Assembly (NCBI RefSeq): GCF_904846075.1
Contig: NZ_CAJGZH010000003.1
Span: 124,001 to 188,000 of the forward strand
Direction: 5' to 3'
Source of the DNA: Psychrobacter glacincola
Lineage (GTDB): Bacteria; Pseudomonadota; Gammaproteobacteria; Pseudomonadales; Moraxellaceae
DNA length: 64,000 bases
A program made the position numbers and the translations under genes. Every line of letters begins with the position of its first letter. Position 1 is the first letter of the stretch. The notes under the pieces were generated by a model. It was not told the origin of the DNA, made no database searches, and saw nothing but the letters and a program-made list of their open reading frames with translations. Shown here one piece after another: positions 9,928 through 19,713 of the stretch.

Positions 9928-11028
9928 ATGCCGTTATTTTCCTCTCGTGCGCAGACCAGCGTCAAAGCCCGCCCTACTTTACCAGCCGAATCAACGAGTT
10001 GGCAAAAAAGCGCAAGCCGTGGTCTAAGCTCTAAAAATCGCCGTGCTTCTATACCGCCGTGGTTAATCAACACGGGCAGCCTCATTATTATGGGGCTTTT
10101 GGTGTTATTAAGCTTATCAATTGGTGTGGCTGATTTTTCGTGGTCAGGTATATTTCACAGCCTTATCAACCATAGCGCCAACTCCGACAGCTCACTGCTA
10201 CTGGTCAGTCGCCTACCGCGTACCATCGCTATTATCTTGACCGGTGTTTCCATGGCAGTTGCTGGGATGATTATTCAAGTGGTGCTCAAAAACCGCTTCG
10301 TTGAGCCATCGATGGTCGGTGCAACTCAAAGCGCCGCACTGGGATTATTGGTGGTTAGCCTGCTATTTCCAGCCAGTGCGCTCATTGTCAAAATGGGTGT
10401 GGCTACCATCGCCGCGGTATTTGGTATGATGCTGTTTATGCTACTGATCCACCGCATTCCGCCGACGGATTTTTTAATGATCCCGCTAATTGGTATCGTC
10501 TTCGGTGGCATTATCGAGGCAGTGACGACCTTTATTGCTTATCAAACAGAATCGTTACAGATGCTCAGCGTTTGGCAGTTTGGTGATTTCTCTGGCGTCT
10601 TAGCAGGTCGTTACGAGCTGTTATGGCTGACAGGCGGATTGTGCGTGCTGGCGTATATCATTGCTGACAAGCTGACCATCGTCGGTTTGGGTGACAATAT
10701 CGCGCTCAATTTAGGCATCAGCAAACGACAAGTGACGTGGGTTGGCGTTGGTATGGTGGCGATGATGAGTGCAGTTGTCGTTGTCACCGTTGGCATGATT
10801 CCTTTTATTGGTTTGGTCGTGCCTAATATCGTCAGCCGATTGATGGGGGATAAATTGCGCCGTAGCTTACCAGCAGTGGCATTATTGGGCGCTTCGGCAG
10901 TGCTATTGTGCGATATTATTGGACGCTCGATTCGCTATCCATTTGAAGTGCCTGTTGCGACGGTTTTTGGGGTGGTCGGTACAGTACTGTTTTTATGGCT
11001 ATTATTACGTGCGCCTGCTGAACAATAA
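9928..11028 (+). CDS. Siderophore ABC transporter permease 1 (FecCD family)
   Basis: 366 residues, FecCD/BtuC family inner-membrane subunit. The first 45 residues are hydrophilic and basic, an unusual extension, then about nine or ten membrane helices. The family motifs are present: LVSRLPRTIAIILTGVSMAVAGMI near residue 90, and IPFIGLVVPNIVSRLMG with a following DKLRR, the ATPase-coupling loop. Pairs with the second permease and the ATPase downstream (FatD/CeuB-like). The start ATG has only a weak ribosome binding site, and an internal start closer to the first helix is possible. Confidence 0.88.
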   Translation: MPLFSSRAQTSVKARPTLPAESTSWQKSASRGLSSKNRRASIPPWLINTGSLIIMGLLVLLSLSIGVADFSWSGIFHSLINHSANSDSSLLLVSRLPRTIAIILTGVSMAVAGMIIQVVLKNRFVEPSMVGATQSAALGLLVVSLLFPASALIVKMGVATIAAVFGMMLFMLLIHRIPPTDFLMIPLIGIVFGGIIEAVTTFIAYQTESLQMLSVWQFGDFSGVLAGRYELLWLTGGLCVLAYIIADKLTIVGLGDNIALNLGISKRQVTWVGVGMVAMMSAVVVVTVGMIPFIGLVVPNIVSRLMGDKLRRSLPAVALLGASAVLLCDIIGRSIRYPFEVPVATVFGVVGTVLFLWLLLRAPAEQ

Positions 11029-11143
11029 AATAGCTCGTCATAAAGTTTTTATTCATAACGACTGATCAAACCTCTTTGCATCTTCTCTTTCTTTTATCGT
11101 TGTTTTGTCTGATTAGATAAGCCTAGCACTATAGGATTTACGC

Positions 11144-12205
11144 ATGTTTTCACCGTCTAAGCCTAGCGCCACAGCCAATAACACTATAGATAACAGTGCT
11201 TCAGAAAATAACGACAAAACTACTTTTGGACAAAGTTGTCTTGCGCGACTCTGGACATTTATAGTCAATCACCCAAAATCTATTGCCGCTATCATATTGC
11301 TGATCTCAACCATCCTATTTCTGACAGTCAATGTCAACGGCCATTGGGACTTTGCGCTACCGCTGCGAGGTAAAAAGTTACTGGCGTTAATGGTGGTCGG
11401 GTATGCGATTGGCGTATCGACTTTATTGTTTCAGACTTTGACGCACAACCCTATCTTGACGCCGTCATTGCTGGGCTTTGACTCGCTATATGTTTTATTA
11501 CAAAGCCTGTTGGTTTTCTTTTTGGGCGCAATAAGTTTTACCAGTATCAATCCTCTTGCCAAATTCACCCTTGAAATTGTTTTAATGTTTGGCGCGTCAT
11601 TATTGTTATTTAAGCTGCTGTTTTCAAAAAGCAGTCAGGATCTGACGCGACTGATATTGGTCGGCGTTATCTTTGGGGTCTTGTTTCGCAGCTTATCAGC
11701 CCTGATTGCCAGATTGATCAATCCTGATGATTTCGTCGTCGTGCAATCTGCCAGTTACGCACAATTCAATACAGTCAATCCTCAGCTGCTTGGTATCAGC
11801 ATTGTTATCTGTGCCATTAGCGCACTGTTTATCTGGCGCTGGCGTTATCAATGTGACGTATTGATGCTTGGCAAATCACAAGCCATTAACCTCGGTATCA
11901 ACTATCAACGCTTGGCATTTGGGCTATTAACGGTCATTGCGGTATTGGTCGCCACGGCAACCTCATTGGTCGGTCCAGTGACTTTCTTTGGGCTGTTGGT
12001 TTGTGCGCTAACCAATCGTATCGCTCGCCATATGTATCACAGCGAGCGTCTGATATTGGTCAGTTTGGTGGCGATGATTTGCTTGGTACTCGGTCAGATG
12101 ATATTTGAGCAACTATTGGGCATGGCAGGTGTGCTATCGGTGGTCATTGAATTGGCTGGTGGTTTGGTATTCTTAATATTGATTTTTATGACTCAGCGTC
12201 GTTAA
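11144..12205 (+). CDS. Siderophore ABC transporter permease 2 (FecCD family)
   Basis: 353 residues, second FecCD-type subunit (FatC/CeuC-like). A 40-residue Ser/Asn/Thr-rich hydrophilic N-terminus precedes the first helix; then LMVVGYAIGVSTLLFQTLTHNP, the counterpart of the family gating helix, and a C-terminal TSLVGPVTFFGLLVCALTNR coupling motif. ATG 11144 follows an AGGA. The spacer from the first permease is 115 bases, a little long for an operon, but direction and content argue for one unit. Confidence 0.87.
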   Translation: MFSPSKPSATANNTIDNSASENNDKTTFGQSCLARLWTFIVNHPKSIAAIILLISTILFLTVNVNGHWDFALPLRGKKLLALMVVGYAIGVSTLLFQTLTHNPILTPSLLGFDSLYVLLQSLLVFFLGAISFTSINPLAKFTLEIVLMFGASLLLFKLLFSKSSQDLTRLILVGVIFGVLFRSLSALIARLINPDDFVVVQSASYAQFNTVNPQLLGISIVICAISALFIWRWRYQCDVLMLGKSQAINLGINYQRLAFGLLTVIAVLVATATSLVGPVTFFGLLVCALTNRIARHMYHSERLILVSLVAMICLVLGQMIFEQLLGMAGVLSVVIELAGGLVFLILIFMTQRR

Positions 12206-12305
12206 TATCGTGCTTATTTAATAATCACTGACCTAGTAGCCAATCATCTAAAAACCATTGATATATTAATGAAAAATCAGATCCTTTGTAAAAGTAAGAA
12301 CCACT

Positions 12306-13076
12306 ATGATTAAACTCAATAACATCTCGCACCATATTGGTAAACAGCAAATTCTTCATGACATTACGTTGTCGTTACCAAGCGCCCAAGTGATCGCCTT
12401 GATTGGTCCCAATGGCGCGGGTAAATCTACTTTATTTTCGGTCATGGCACGCTTGCAACCGCTACAGTCGGGACAAGTCAGTTTCGCTGTAGATAATGAG
12501 GAACGTGATATTGTTAGCTGTCATGCGCGAACCTTGTCCAAAACTGTGGCGATGCTTGGACAAGACAACCAAGTACAAGGACGACTTCGCGTGCATGAGC
12601 TGCTGATGTTTGGTCGTTACCCTTATCACCAAGGGCAACCGACGGCGGACGATCAGCAAAAAGTGCAAGAAATTATCGAACGTTTTGAGCTTGCGCCATT
12701 AGCCGAGCGTTTTTTATCGACACTATCAGGTGGGCAGCGTCAGCGAGTATTGATTGCGATGATTGTTTGCCAAGATACGCCGTATTTGTTGCTCGATGAG
12801 CCGCTGAACAATTTGGATATGTACCATGCTGGTCGCCTGATGCGTGAGCTACGCGAGTTAAGCCATACTCAGCAAAAAACCGTGGTCATCGTGCTGCACG
12901 ATATCAATCAAGCTGCGCAGTTCGCCGATACCGTGGTCACCATGAAAGAGGGTCAGGTGATGGCTGTCGGTCAACCTGCAGATGTCATCACCCAAGCAAC
13001 CATGAAGGATCTGTATAACGTCGATGTGACCGTGCTCAATCATCAAGGTCGCCCAGTGATTGTCGATGCGGTTTAA
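12306..13076 (+). CDS. Siderophore ABC transporter ATP-binding protein
   Basis: 256-residue ATPase of the iron-siderophore importer. Walker A GPNGAGKST (residues 34-42), signature LSGGQRQRV, Walker B YLLLDEPLNNLD, and the switch histidine in VIVLHDINQAA are all intact. It completes the binding protein / permease / permease / ATPase set. It ends 25 bases from the convergent PepSY gene. Confidence 0.93.
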   Translation: MIKLNNISHHIGKQQILHDITLSLPSAQVIALIGPNGAGKSTLFSVMARLQPLQSGQVSFAVDNEERDIVSCHARTLSKTVAMLGQDNQVQGRLRVHELLMFGRYPYHQGQPTADDQQKVQEIIERFELAPLAERFLSTLSGGQRQRVLIAMIVCQDTPYLLLDEPLNNLDMYHAGRLMRELRELSHTQQKTVVIVLHDINQAAQFADTVVTMKEGQVMAVGQPADVITQATMKDLYNVDVTVLNHQGRPVIVDAV

Positions 13077-13101
13077 GTACAGCATATCTTATAGTTGCTC
13101 T

Positions 13102-14511
13102 TTAATGGCTGGTTTCGCGTAATCGCTTCAAAGAGTTGTCTTTAACCGTCAATTTTTGCTTTTGCTTTAATCGACTTTGACGCCCTTTGACCCATAAATA
13201 CACACCTGTGCCAGACAATACCGCCACGGCTAACCCCGTCAATGCTAAAAATATTTGATACAACAAATGACCTACGCCATGGCTGATATGACCCATGTGT
13301 AGCGTTGCCATCCATTGATCAGCTTGATTACCAAATGAGCTTTGATAGCCAAAATTAACACGCTCGACATTGCCTGTTGCGGCGTCAACCATGATAGATG
13401 ACGCACCGCCTTTTTTACCGATATCTTTATTGGTTTTAAAGCGCATTTGCCATTGATTGTCCTCTTCTACCCAACGCACTCCCAATAGCTGCTGGACGCT
13501 GACGCCATTTTTTTGCGCGGCGATCTCTGCCTGCCTGCTTAAATAAGCGATGCTATTAGCCTTGTCTACCTTATTAGTACTGTTCATATTAGTGCCAATA
13601 GTAGTCGCCTCATCACTACTAGATTCAGTGTTTATCGCAGGCTTATTTTGTTTATCTCCTTTGCCTTCATCTCTACCTTCAAGTCCTACCAGCGCTTGCA
13701 TTACAGGCTGATATATCGGTTTCAAATTAAAACCAACACTCGACCATGCAATGACAAACAACATGAGCCAGAGCCATAAGCCAAACGCATGATGCAAATC
13801 ATAATTAAGCTTAAAAGTATTGGTTTTTCGGCGGATTTTCCAAGCAGGTAGCCAGCGTTTAAAAAATGAAGCGCGGGGTTTGCCAGATGGTTTTCTCAAT
13901 GCGGCCTGTTGAGATTTATTGGCGCTAACTGCTCTTGGAAAGGTTAAATAAAAGCCAATAAAGCAATTAATCGTCCAGATTAAAGACACGATACCCAATA
14001 CTAATTTGCCGATATCACCTAGCAATAAATCTCGGTGCAACCAAAATACCTTGTACATCGTATTGCGCCATGCCCACGCCTCTTTATCACGTGTACCGAT
14101 AATTTCACTCGTAAAGGGATTGATATAGACCTCTTGAAATGGCGCTTTGGGCTGATTTTTGGCGCTTTCACCTCGGACTCTATCGACCGAAAAAACCGCT
14201 GATTTGTTCAGCTCTACTGACGTTGGCATACTAGAAAATTGATACTTTGGATAGGCGCTGATAACAGCATCATGCAGTGAGGCGATCGGTAGTGGCGGCT
14301 TGTGTTGCGCTTCAATATTTGCCAGCTTGTGATTAAACACATCATCCAGCTCATCATGAAACGCCAATAGCGTGCCCGTGATACCAGCAATGATCAAAAA
14401 AGCGGCCATCGCAAGCCCAGTATAACGATGAATCCATAAACAGCTCTGACGCAACGTAGGGGGAAATGAAGTCATTAGTATTGGTTTTTTATTCATCGTT
14501 TCTTTATTCAT
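13102..14511 (-). CDS. PepSY-associated membrane protein (PiuB family)
   Basis: 469 residues with four or five membrane helices: one near residues 28-52 (IHRYTGLAMAAFLIIAGITG), one near 160-190, one near 245-265 and one near the C-terminus (GHLLYQIFLALTGLAVAVLSG). The N-terminal RYTGL-x-HDELD arrangement and the WLHRDLL motif are typical of PepSY-TM/PiuB proteins, which accompany siderophore receptors and may reduce or release iron in the periplasm. A polar, Ser/Thr/Asn-rich insert lies around residues 290-320. The gene lies downstream of the receptor on the same strand, with a terminator between. Confidence 0.85.
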   Translation of the reverse strand: MNKETMNKKPILMTSFPPTLRQSCLWIHRYTGLAMAAFLIIAGITGTLLAFHDELDDVFNHKLANIEAQHKPPLPIASLHDAVISAYPKYQFSSMPTSVELNKSAVFSVDRVRGESAKNQPKAPFQEVYINPFTSEIIGTRDKEAWAWRNTMYKVFWLHRDLLLGDIGKLVLGIVSLIWTINCFIGFYLTFPRAVSANKSQQAALRKPSGKPRASFFKRWLPAWKIRRKTNTFKLNYDLHHAFGLWLWLMLFVIAWSSVGFNLKPIYQPVMQALVGLEGRDEGKGDKQNKPAINTESSSDEATTIGTNMNSTNKVDKANSIAYLSRQAEIAAQKNGVSVQQLLGVRWVEEDNQWQMRFKTNKDIGKKGGASSIMVDAATGNVERVNFGYQSSFGNQADQWMATLHMGHISHGVGHLLYQIFLALTGLAVAVLSGTGVYLWVKGRQSRLKQKQKLTVKDNSLKRLRETSH

Positions 14512-14578
14512 TGGTTATTTTGATTGGTATTTAAAAAAATTATGATTGCTATCACATGCTTCATCATTTACTGACCAT

Positions 14579-14611
14579 AAAAAAGCCAGCTATCCTATAC
14601 AGACAGCTGGC
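14579..14611 (-). terminator. Terminator after the TonB-dependent receptor gene
   Basis: Stem GCCAGCT (14585-14591) and AGCTGGC (14605-14611), with a run of T on the minus strand right after the stem. It separates the receptor gene from the PepSY gene, so the latter may have its own promoter or depend on read-through. Confidence 0.75.
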
Positions 14612-14641
14612 CCTTTCATCTATCATCAAGTGACAATAAGA

Positions 14642-16711
14642 TTAGAACTGATACGTCAATGACGCTTTAATATTACGACCTTTCTCAAAGTCAGTAGCAA
14701 CATCATCAATCGGATTTAGACGAGATGAGTGGCTCGCATAAGCTTCATCAAAAAGATTATAAACGCCAAGCGTGGCTTTTAATCCATCAACTTGTTTTGG
14801 CGAATAATTCATAAAGATATCATGAACATTATAGCTTGGTTTTTCAATCTCATTTTCAGACGCATTCGGCTTCACTGAAGCAACATAAGTACTGCGCCAG
14901 CCGATATCTGTGGTCTCTGTTGGGGCATAAGCCAGATTGACCATATATTTATCGCCTGATTCTGAGCTGCTTCCAGTCACTGAAGGAATACTGTAGCCCG
15001 TTTTTTCACCTTCGCTGCGTGCGCGTGAATAGCTCAAACCCATACTAAAGTTATTCATTTTATAGTCGGCAGCGAGCTCAACCCCTTTAATTTTAAAATC
15101 TTCATCTTTATTGATGACGCCTTGACATTCACCACCTAATTGTCCAGTGACACAGTCTAAGCCAACGCGAGTTCCGCCGGAACGAACAAATTCGATGTAG
15201 TTTTCGATATCGGTTTCAAAGTATTTACCGCTTAGTTGTAGTGCATCACCGGCTACCGTTAGGTCGCGTAACGTTGTAAGGATACCCACTTCAGCATTAG
15301 ACCCTTCTTCTGCTTTTAAGTCATTATTAACGTAAGTTTTATCACCATTTGAATTAAAAATGGTTTGGCTTAAATCAGGACCATTAAATAACTGCGTGTA
15401 GCTGGCAAATACTTGCGTCAATGGTGCAATCTCATAGCTTGCGGCAAGTGCACCAACGACATTATCATAGGTTTTGCCACCAGAGATAAACTCAGGAGAT
15501 TTGTAGCGGTCATAACGCACACCAGGTGTTAAAGTGAGCTTACCATTTCTCCATTGGTCTTCTAGATATACTGATGTATTGGTTGCCTCGTCTGACCCTG
15601 TTTTAACGAAGTCGCGCTCCATCTCCGATTCTTTTTTGTAATGCTCAATACCAGAGATAAGTTTGTGTGTGCCAACATTCGTAGCAATGTCACTGGTGTT
15701 TTGGATTTTTGCGCCTGTGGTTTGAACTTCGGCGTTAAAATCAAAACCTGGATCATTGATATAATCAGAATCACGCAAAATGCGGGTTTTGGTTTGATAC
15801 ACGTTGGTATCTACATCAATCAGTGGGTTGCTAGGATTAAAGCTATAATCAATACCATAAGTATCGCGCTTCACCTGTTGCGGAATTGGAGCCTCAGAGC
15901 GGCTAGGGAAGTCTGGACGGAATGGGAAAATACCTTTCTTTTCAGTTTGGCTGAAATTTGCGCCAATATGATGGTCATCGGCAATATAAGCACCCGCCTT
16001 TAATAAGATGCTTTCAGTTTTACTGTCTTCAAACAGCTCACGACCGTTACCATCTTCGCCAGAATCGCTATCGCGCTTGCCATAGTAAGCCAATAAGTCA
16101 ACATTGTCCGTTGGTGCGGCATATACAGTCGTTGACGTTAGTAGCTCGTCATTATTACTGGCATAGCCTGCGTGAACTTTCGCTCCTATTCTTTGACCCG
16201 GTTTCAGCAAATCCACTGCATCAACGGTTTTAAAGGCCACCGCCCCGCCAATGGCATCATTTCCTAGCGTGACAGAATTGTTGCCAACTGCCACATCTGC
16301 TTGCTTAAGCAAGTCAGGGTCAATAGTAATGTCACCCATATGATAAAAAAGTTTGCCTTCTTGACGCGCCCCATCGATAGTGACTTTTAGGTTGCTGTCT
16401 TCAAGACCACGGATACGAATACGCTGATTGACCGCTGAGGTACCACCTACCGTAACCCCAGGAACGACATTCAAAAAATCGCTCAAATGGCTGGCTTGCT
16501 GCGCTGGCGTATAGTCTTCTATGTAAACAGAATCGGTTTGCACTTTATCACGTACTGAGCTATTGGCTGTCACTGTAATGGTCTGCAACGTGGTGCTTGG
16601 CATGTCTTCTGCAGGTGCTGCACTGACTGCTTGTGACCATAATACCGCTGCCACGCCCATGGACAATACCGTCATTTGACTAGATAGTTTTGATAACTTT
16701 ACTTCACGCAT
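14642..16711 (-). CDS. TonB-dependent outer-membrane receptor, probably for a catecholate siderophore
   Basis: 689 residues. Signal peptide ends near AVSA (about residue 31), followed by a TonB-box-like LQTITVTA. The plug domain has the canonical VVPGV, IRIRGLED and VTIDGARQEG motifs and GNDAIGGAVAF, and the barrel ends in a terminal aromatic (LTYQF). Its neighbours encode a FatB/CeuE-like binding protein, so a FetA/FrpB-like ferric-siderophore role is the best guess; a heme receptor is the main alternative. ATG 16711 has AAGGTGAG upstream. A Fur-like box sits about 160 bases upstream. Confidence 0.87.
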   Translation of the reverse strand: MREVKLSKLSSQMTVLSMGVAAVLWSQAVSAAPAEDMPSTTLQTITVTANSSVRDKVQTDSVYIEDYTPAQQASHLSDFLNVVPGVTVGGTSAVNQRIRIRGLEDSNLKVTIDGARQEGKLFYHMGDITIDPDLLKQADVAVGNNSVTLGNDAIGGAVAFKTVDAVDLLKPGQRIGAKVHAGYASNNDELLTSTTVYAAPTDNVDLLAYYGKRDSDSGEDGNGRELFEDSKTESILLKAGAYIADDHHIGANFSQTEKKGIFPFRPDFPSRSEAPIPQQVKRDTYGIDYSFNPSNPLIDVDTNVYQTKTRILRDSDYINDPGFDFNAEVQTTGAKIQNTSDIATNVGTHKLISGIEHYKKESEMERDFVKTGSDEATNTSVYLEDQWRNGKLTLTPGVRYDRYKSPEFISGGKTYDNVVGALAASYEIAPLTQVFASYTQLFNGPDLSQTIFNSNGDKTYVNNDLKAEEGSNAEVGILTTLRDLTVAGDALQLSGKYFETDIENYIEFVRSGGTRVGLDCVTGQLGGECQGVINKDEDFKIKGVELAADYKMNNFSMGLSYSRARSEGEKTGYSIPSVTGSSSESGDKYMVNLAYAPTETTDIGWRSTYVASVKPNASENEIEKPSYNVHDIFMNYSPKQVDGLKATLGVYNLFDEAYASHSSRLNPIDDVATDFEKGRNIKASLTYQF

Positions 16712-16866
16712 AACACACTCACCTTATTGACTATCACAAATTAAAATTTTTAAGAGCTATTTACTGTTGAGCACAGCTTGTGGCAGTTGCACCGCTTATT
16801 GTTGAAAACCATTTTTTAGACGATTGGAGTCTTGACAAAGCCAAAGTCTTTCATACGAATAACAAT

Positions 16867-16885
16867 GTTAATGATAATTGTTAGC
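16867..16885 (-). promoter_or_regulatory. Fur-like box before the receptor gene
   Basis: 15 of 19 bases match the Fur consensus by my count (GTTAATGATAATTGTTAGC). It lies in the 656-base divergent spacer 16712-17367, whose other recognised element is the RutR-like site at 17149. It fits iron repression of the receptor. Confidence 0.6.
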
Positions 16886-17148
16886 ATTTAAATAATGAGA
16901 GGCATAATAACGAAGTATTAACAATTTGGCAATAATTAATGCGAGAAATTTAATATTAAAAAATAGCGCTAAATCTGGCTGGCTTATTCCATTTTGTTGC
17001 TTACTGTTTTTAGACGAGTAGAAATAGCCAGCAAACCAAATCCACTGCGCTATGTTCGTCTAATAGACTGTTATTATTTAAGAAATAAAGCCATCAACAT
17101 GAAAAAAAACGTTGCAATAGCCAACCCTTTCACTATACCCTTATATAG

Positions 17149-17165
17149 TTGACCAATTAGTCAGG
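17149..17165 (+). promoter_or_regulatory. RutR-like operator before the NCS2 permease
   Basis: TTGACCAATTAGTCAGG, an imperfect palindrome close to the RutR operator TTGACCA-N2-TGGTCAA. The same sequence in a slightly better form recurs at 19714 between the TetR-family regulator and uraD, and both are followed by TTTAA. The site is about 200 bases upstream of the permease start. Confidence 0.65.
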
Positions 17166-17367
17166 TTTAAACCTACGACTATTAGTCATATTAATAAATA
17201 ATAGCTAGCTGCTGATATTTATTAGCACAAGGATAAGTGCGACTCTTTGTGAGACAACTAAGCAATATGAAGATAAACGGTGTGTCGATATCCATCTCTA
17301 AACTCATCACACTGCTTAGCTCTCTCCACAGAGCTTGGACTAAAAGTCACTTTAGGAGGAAGCCAAG

Positions 17368-18777
17368 ATGAGCGAACACATTCAAGGGAACCCCGATTTA
17401 CTATACGGATTGCATGACCGCCCTACCCCTACAAAAGCCTTTTTGGGCGCAGTACAACACGTACTTGCCAGCTTTGTCGGTATCATCACCCCCTCATTAA
17501 TCATAGGCGGCGTCTTGGGTTTGGGGGAACATATCCCTTATCTCATCAGCATGTCATTGATGGTATCAGGGGTCGCTACCTTTATTCAGACGCATAAAGT
17601 TGGACCAGTCGGTTCAGGTCTTATGGCGTTACAAGGAACCAGTTTTGGCTTCTTGGCCGCGGTATTGGCAGCAGGTTTTGTGGTAAAAAACAAAGGCGGG
17701 AGCCCGGAGGAGATTCTCTCTGTTATCTTTGGCGTCTCCTTTCTTGGTGCCTTCGTTGAGATTTTCTTAAGCCAATTTATCACCAAACTCAAATCTCTGA
17801 TGAGCCCTATCGTTACTGGTTGTGTGATTGTGACTATCGGTCTGTCATTAACCAAGGTTGGTCTGACGGATTTGGCAGGCGGCGTGGGCGCTGAAGATTT
17901 CGGGAGTATACAGAATCTGCTGCTCGGTGGCGGAGTCTTGATCAGTGTGGTATTGATTAGTATTGTTAATAATAAAGTCATTCGCTCCAGTGCTATTTTT
18001 ATAGGGTTGATGCTTGGTCTGATCGCAGCCATTCTTATGGGACGTATTGATTTCTCTTTGGTCTCTGATGCCCCTATCTTTACGCTACCTGTGCCATTCA
18101 AGTTTGGCTTTGGGTTTGATTGGCAGGCTTTTATTCCTATCGCCTTTATGTATGTCATTACCAGTATTGAAACCTCTGGTGATTTGACGGCGACTTCGAT
18201 GATATCGGGCGAACCCATCAAAGGACCTTTATACGAGAAACGTATTAAAGGTGGCGTATTGGGAGACGGTGTCAACTCATTAATTGCGGCGGTGTTTAAC
18301 ACGTTCCCAGTGACGACTTTTAGCCAAAACAACGGCGTGATTCAGATGACCGGTATTGCCAGTCGCTATGTGGGCTTTTATGTTGGGGCTATCTTGTTCA
18401 CTATGGGGCTATTTCCTATTTTGGGTGCTATCTTTACCCAATTGCCAAAACCAGTCGTTGGCGGTGTGACGTTATTGATGTTTGCAACGGTAGCGACCGC
18501 TGGTATTCGCATCCTATCAACGGTCAACTTTACCCATCGCAATATCTTAATCATTGCCACTTCGCTAGGTCTGTCTATGGGCGTGGCTTTTGTTCCTGAT
18601 GTATTCGCACAGGCGCCGCAGCTTTTCCGTAATATCTTTGGTTCGGCGGTTACTATGTCAGGTATTGTGGCCATTACCCTCGATATGATTTTGCCCAAAA
18701 ACTACGGTGTCGAATTTGATACGGTAGAACAACATCTGGATGACGGTCTAAAGCCTCTTAGACAAAAGGCTTCTTAA
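17368..18777 (+). CDS. NCS2 nucleobase (urate/xanthine) permease
   Basis: 469-residue inner-membrane symporter of the nucleobase-cation family 2. About 12-14 helices; the family motifs are visible: QHVLASFVGIITP in the first helix, GSGLMALQGTSFGFL, the ETSGDLTATS signature in the substrate site, and TFPVTTFSQNNGVIQMTG. Strong ribosome binding site AGGAGG. Placed beside urate-degrading genes and sharing their operator, so urate or xanthine is the likely cargo; uracil is less likely given the context. Substrate not fixed by sequence alone. Confidence 0.88.
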   Translation: MSEHIQGNPDLLYGLHDRPTPTKAFLGAVQHVLASFVGIITPSLIIGGVLGLGEHIPYLISMSLMVSGVATFIQTHKVGPVGSGLMALQGTSFGFLAAVLAAGFVVKNKGGSPEEILSVIFGVSFLGAFVEIFLSQFITKLKSLMSPIVTGCVIVTIGLSLTKVGLTDLAGGVGAEDFGSIQNLLLGGGVLISVVLISIVNNKVIRSSAIFIGLMLGLIAAILMGRIDFSLVSDAPIFTLPVPFKFGFGFDWQAFIPIAFMYVITSIETSGDLTATSMISGEPIKGPLYEKRIKGGVLGDGVNSLIAAVFNTFPVTTFSQNNGVIQMTGIASRYVGFYVGAILFTMGLFPILGAIFTQLPKPVVGGVTLLMFATVATAGIRILSTVNFTHRNILIIATSLGLSMGVAFVPDVFAQAPQLFRNIFGSAVTMSGIVAITLDMILPKNYGVEFDTVEQHLDDGLKPLRQKAS

Positions 18778-18855
18778 ACGTACGTTAGAATAGTCAAATT
18801 CTTTACCAATCAGCATTGCTGTTCTAGTTCTGAAAATTGACTCTTTTAGCGCGCC

Positions 18856-18890
18856 TTAATACGAAAACATTCAGAATGCTTTCGTATTAA
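18856..18890. other. 35-base near-perfect palindrome between convergent genes
   Basis: TTAATACGAAA and TTTCGTATTAA arms enclose an inner CATTC-A-GAATG; only one A/C pair interrupts it. No T-run follows. It lies between the permease stop and the regulator stop, so a bidirectional terminator-like hairpin is the plain reading. Confidence 0.6.
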
Positions 18891-18927
18891 TGGCATCTTA
18901 TAGACGTAAAATAATAATACATAAGCA

Positions 18928-19593
18928 TTACTCAAGACCACAGCCACGCAAAATAAACGGCACTAAAAAGTCTGCCGCCCGCGCTTCATCCTGCTGATCG
19001 TACTCACTCTTTTCCATCAAACCGACAATTTCTGTCTCAAATTCTGCATATCGCTGCGTCGTTGCCCAAATCAAAATCAATAGCTGTAAAGGGTCAGCGA
19101 TGCCAATTTTGCCTTGCTCATGCCAAGTTTTCATCACTTGCGCCTTGTCTAGCGCCCACTTCTTCATGGTTGCCGACATAAATTCATGCAGATGAGGAGC
19201 ACCGCCGATGACTTCCAGCGCAAACAATTTATGGCGATTGGGATGAGCAAACGCTTGATGCAATTTGGTACGGACAAACTTTTCGATGACCGTTTTAGGG
19301 TCACTATCGACACTCATAGCAACCAAGCCATCGTTCCACTCTTGAATAATAGAATGCAGCACGGCTTGGTACAGATTTTTTTTATTCTTAAAGTAGTAAT
19401 GCACGTTGGCCTTTGGCAGCTCGGCTCTATCGGCAATACCTTGCATCGTCGCACCGCGAAAACCTTGCAGCACGAACTCCTCTTCTGCCGCCGCCAAAAT
19501 GACGGTTTGATTGTGGGCGCGGATATCTTGCTGATTGCGCTGTACAGGCGCGTCAGACGCGGCTTGTGGTTCTATATCGTTATGTTGAGCCAT
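18928..19593 (-). CDS. TetR-family regulator, RutR-like, of purine/ureide genes
   Basis: 221 residues with an N-terminal helix-turn-helix (AAEEEFVLQGFRGATMQGIADRAELPKANVHYYFKNK, about residues 35-70, given in parts: AEEEFVLQGF, TMQGIADRAEL, NVHYYFKNK) and a RutR-type C-terminal ligand domain. The first 25 residues are a polar extension. It is divergent from uraD, and the RutR-like palindrome at 19714 lies between them; a second copy is before the NCS2 permease. I infer it controls both, probably responding to a purine or pyrimidine intermediate. Confidence 0.8.
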   Translation of the reverse strand: MAQHNDIEPQAASDAPVQRNQQDIRAHNQTVILAAAEEEFVLQGFRGATMQGIADRAELPKANVHYYFKNKKNLYQAVLHSIIQEWNDGLVAMSVDSDPKTVIEKFVRTKLHQAFAHPNRHKLFALEVIGGAPHLHEFMSATMKKWALDKAQVMKTWHEQGKIGIADPLQLLILIWATTQRYAEFETEIVGLMEKSEYDQQDEARAADFLVPFILRGCGLE

Positions 19594-19713
19594 GATAAAT
19601 GTTACCTGTCATTATTGTGATGAATAAAGAGCAATATCCCAGCCAATAACTGGATTCATATGCTAATTTTTATGAAATATCATCAGTCTAAATAAAATAT
19701 TTGCATAAAGTAG

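Noticed and set aside
17586-18332. 248-codon frame antisense to the NCS2 permease
   Set aside because: Shadow of a hydrophobic gene; repetitive Ile/Thr/Pro sequence without signals.
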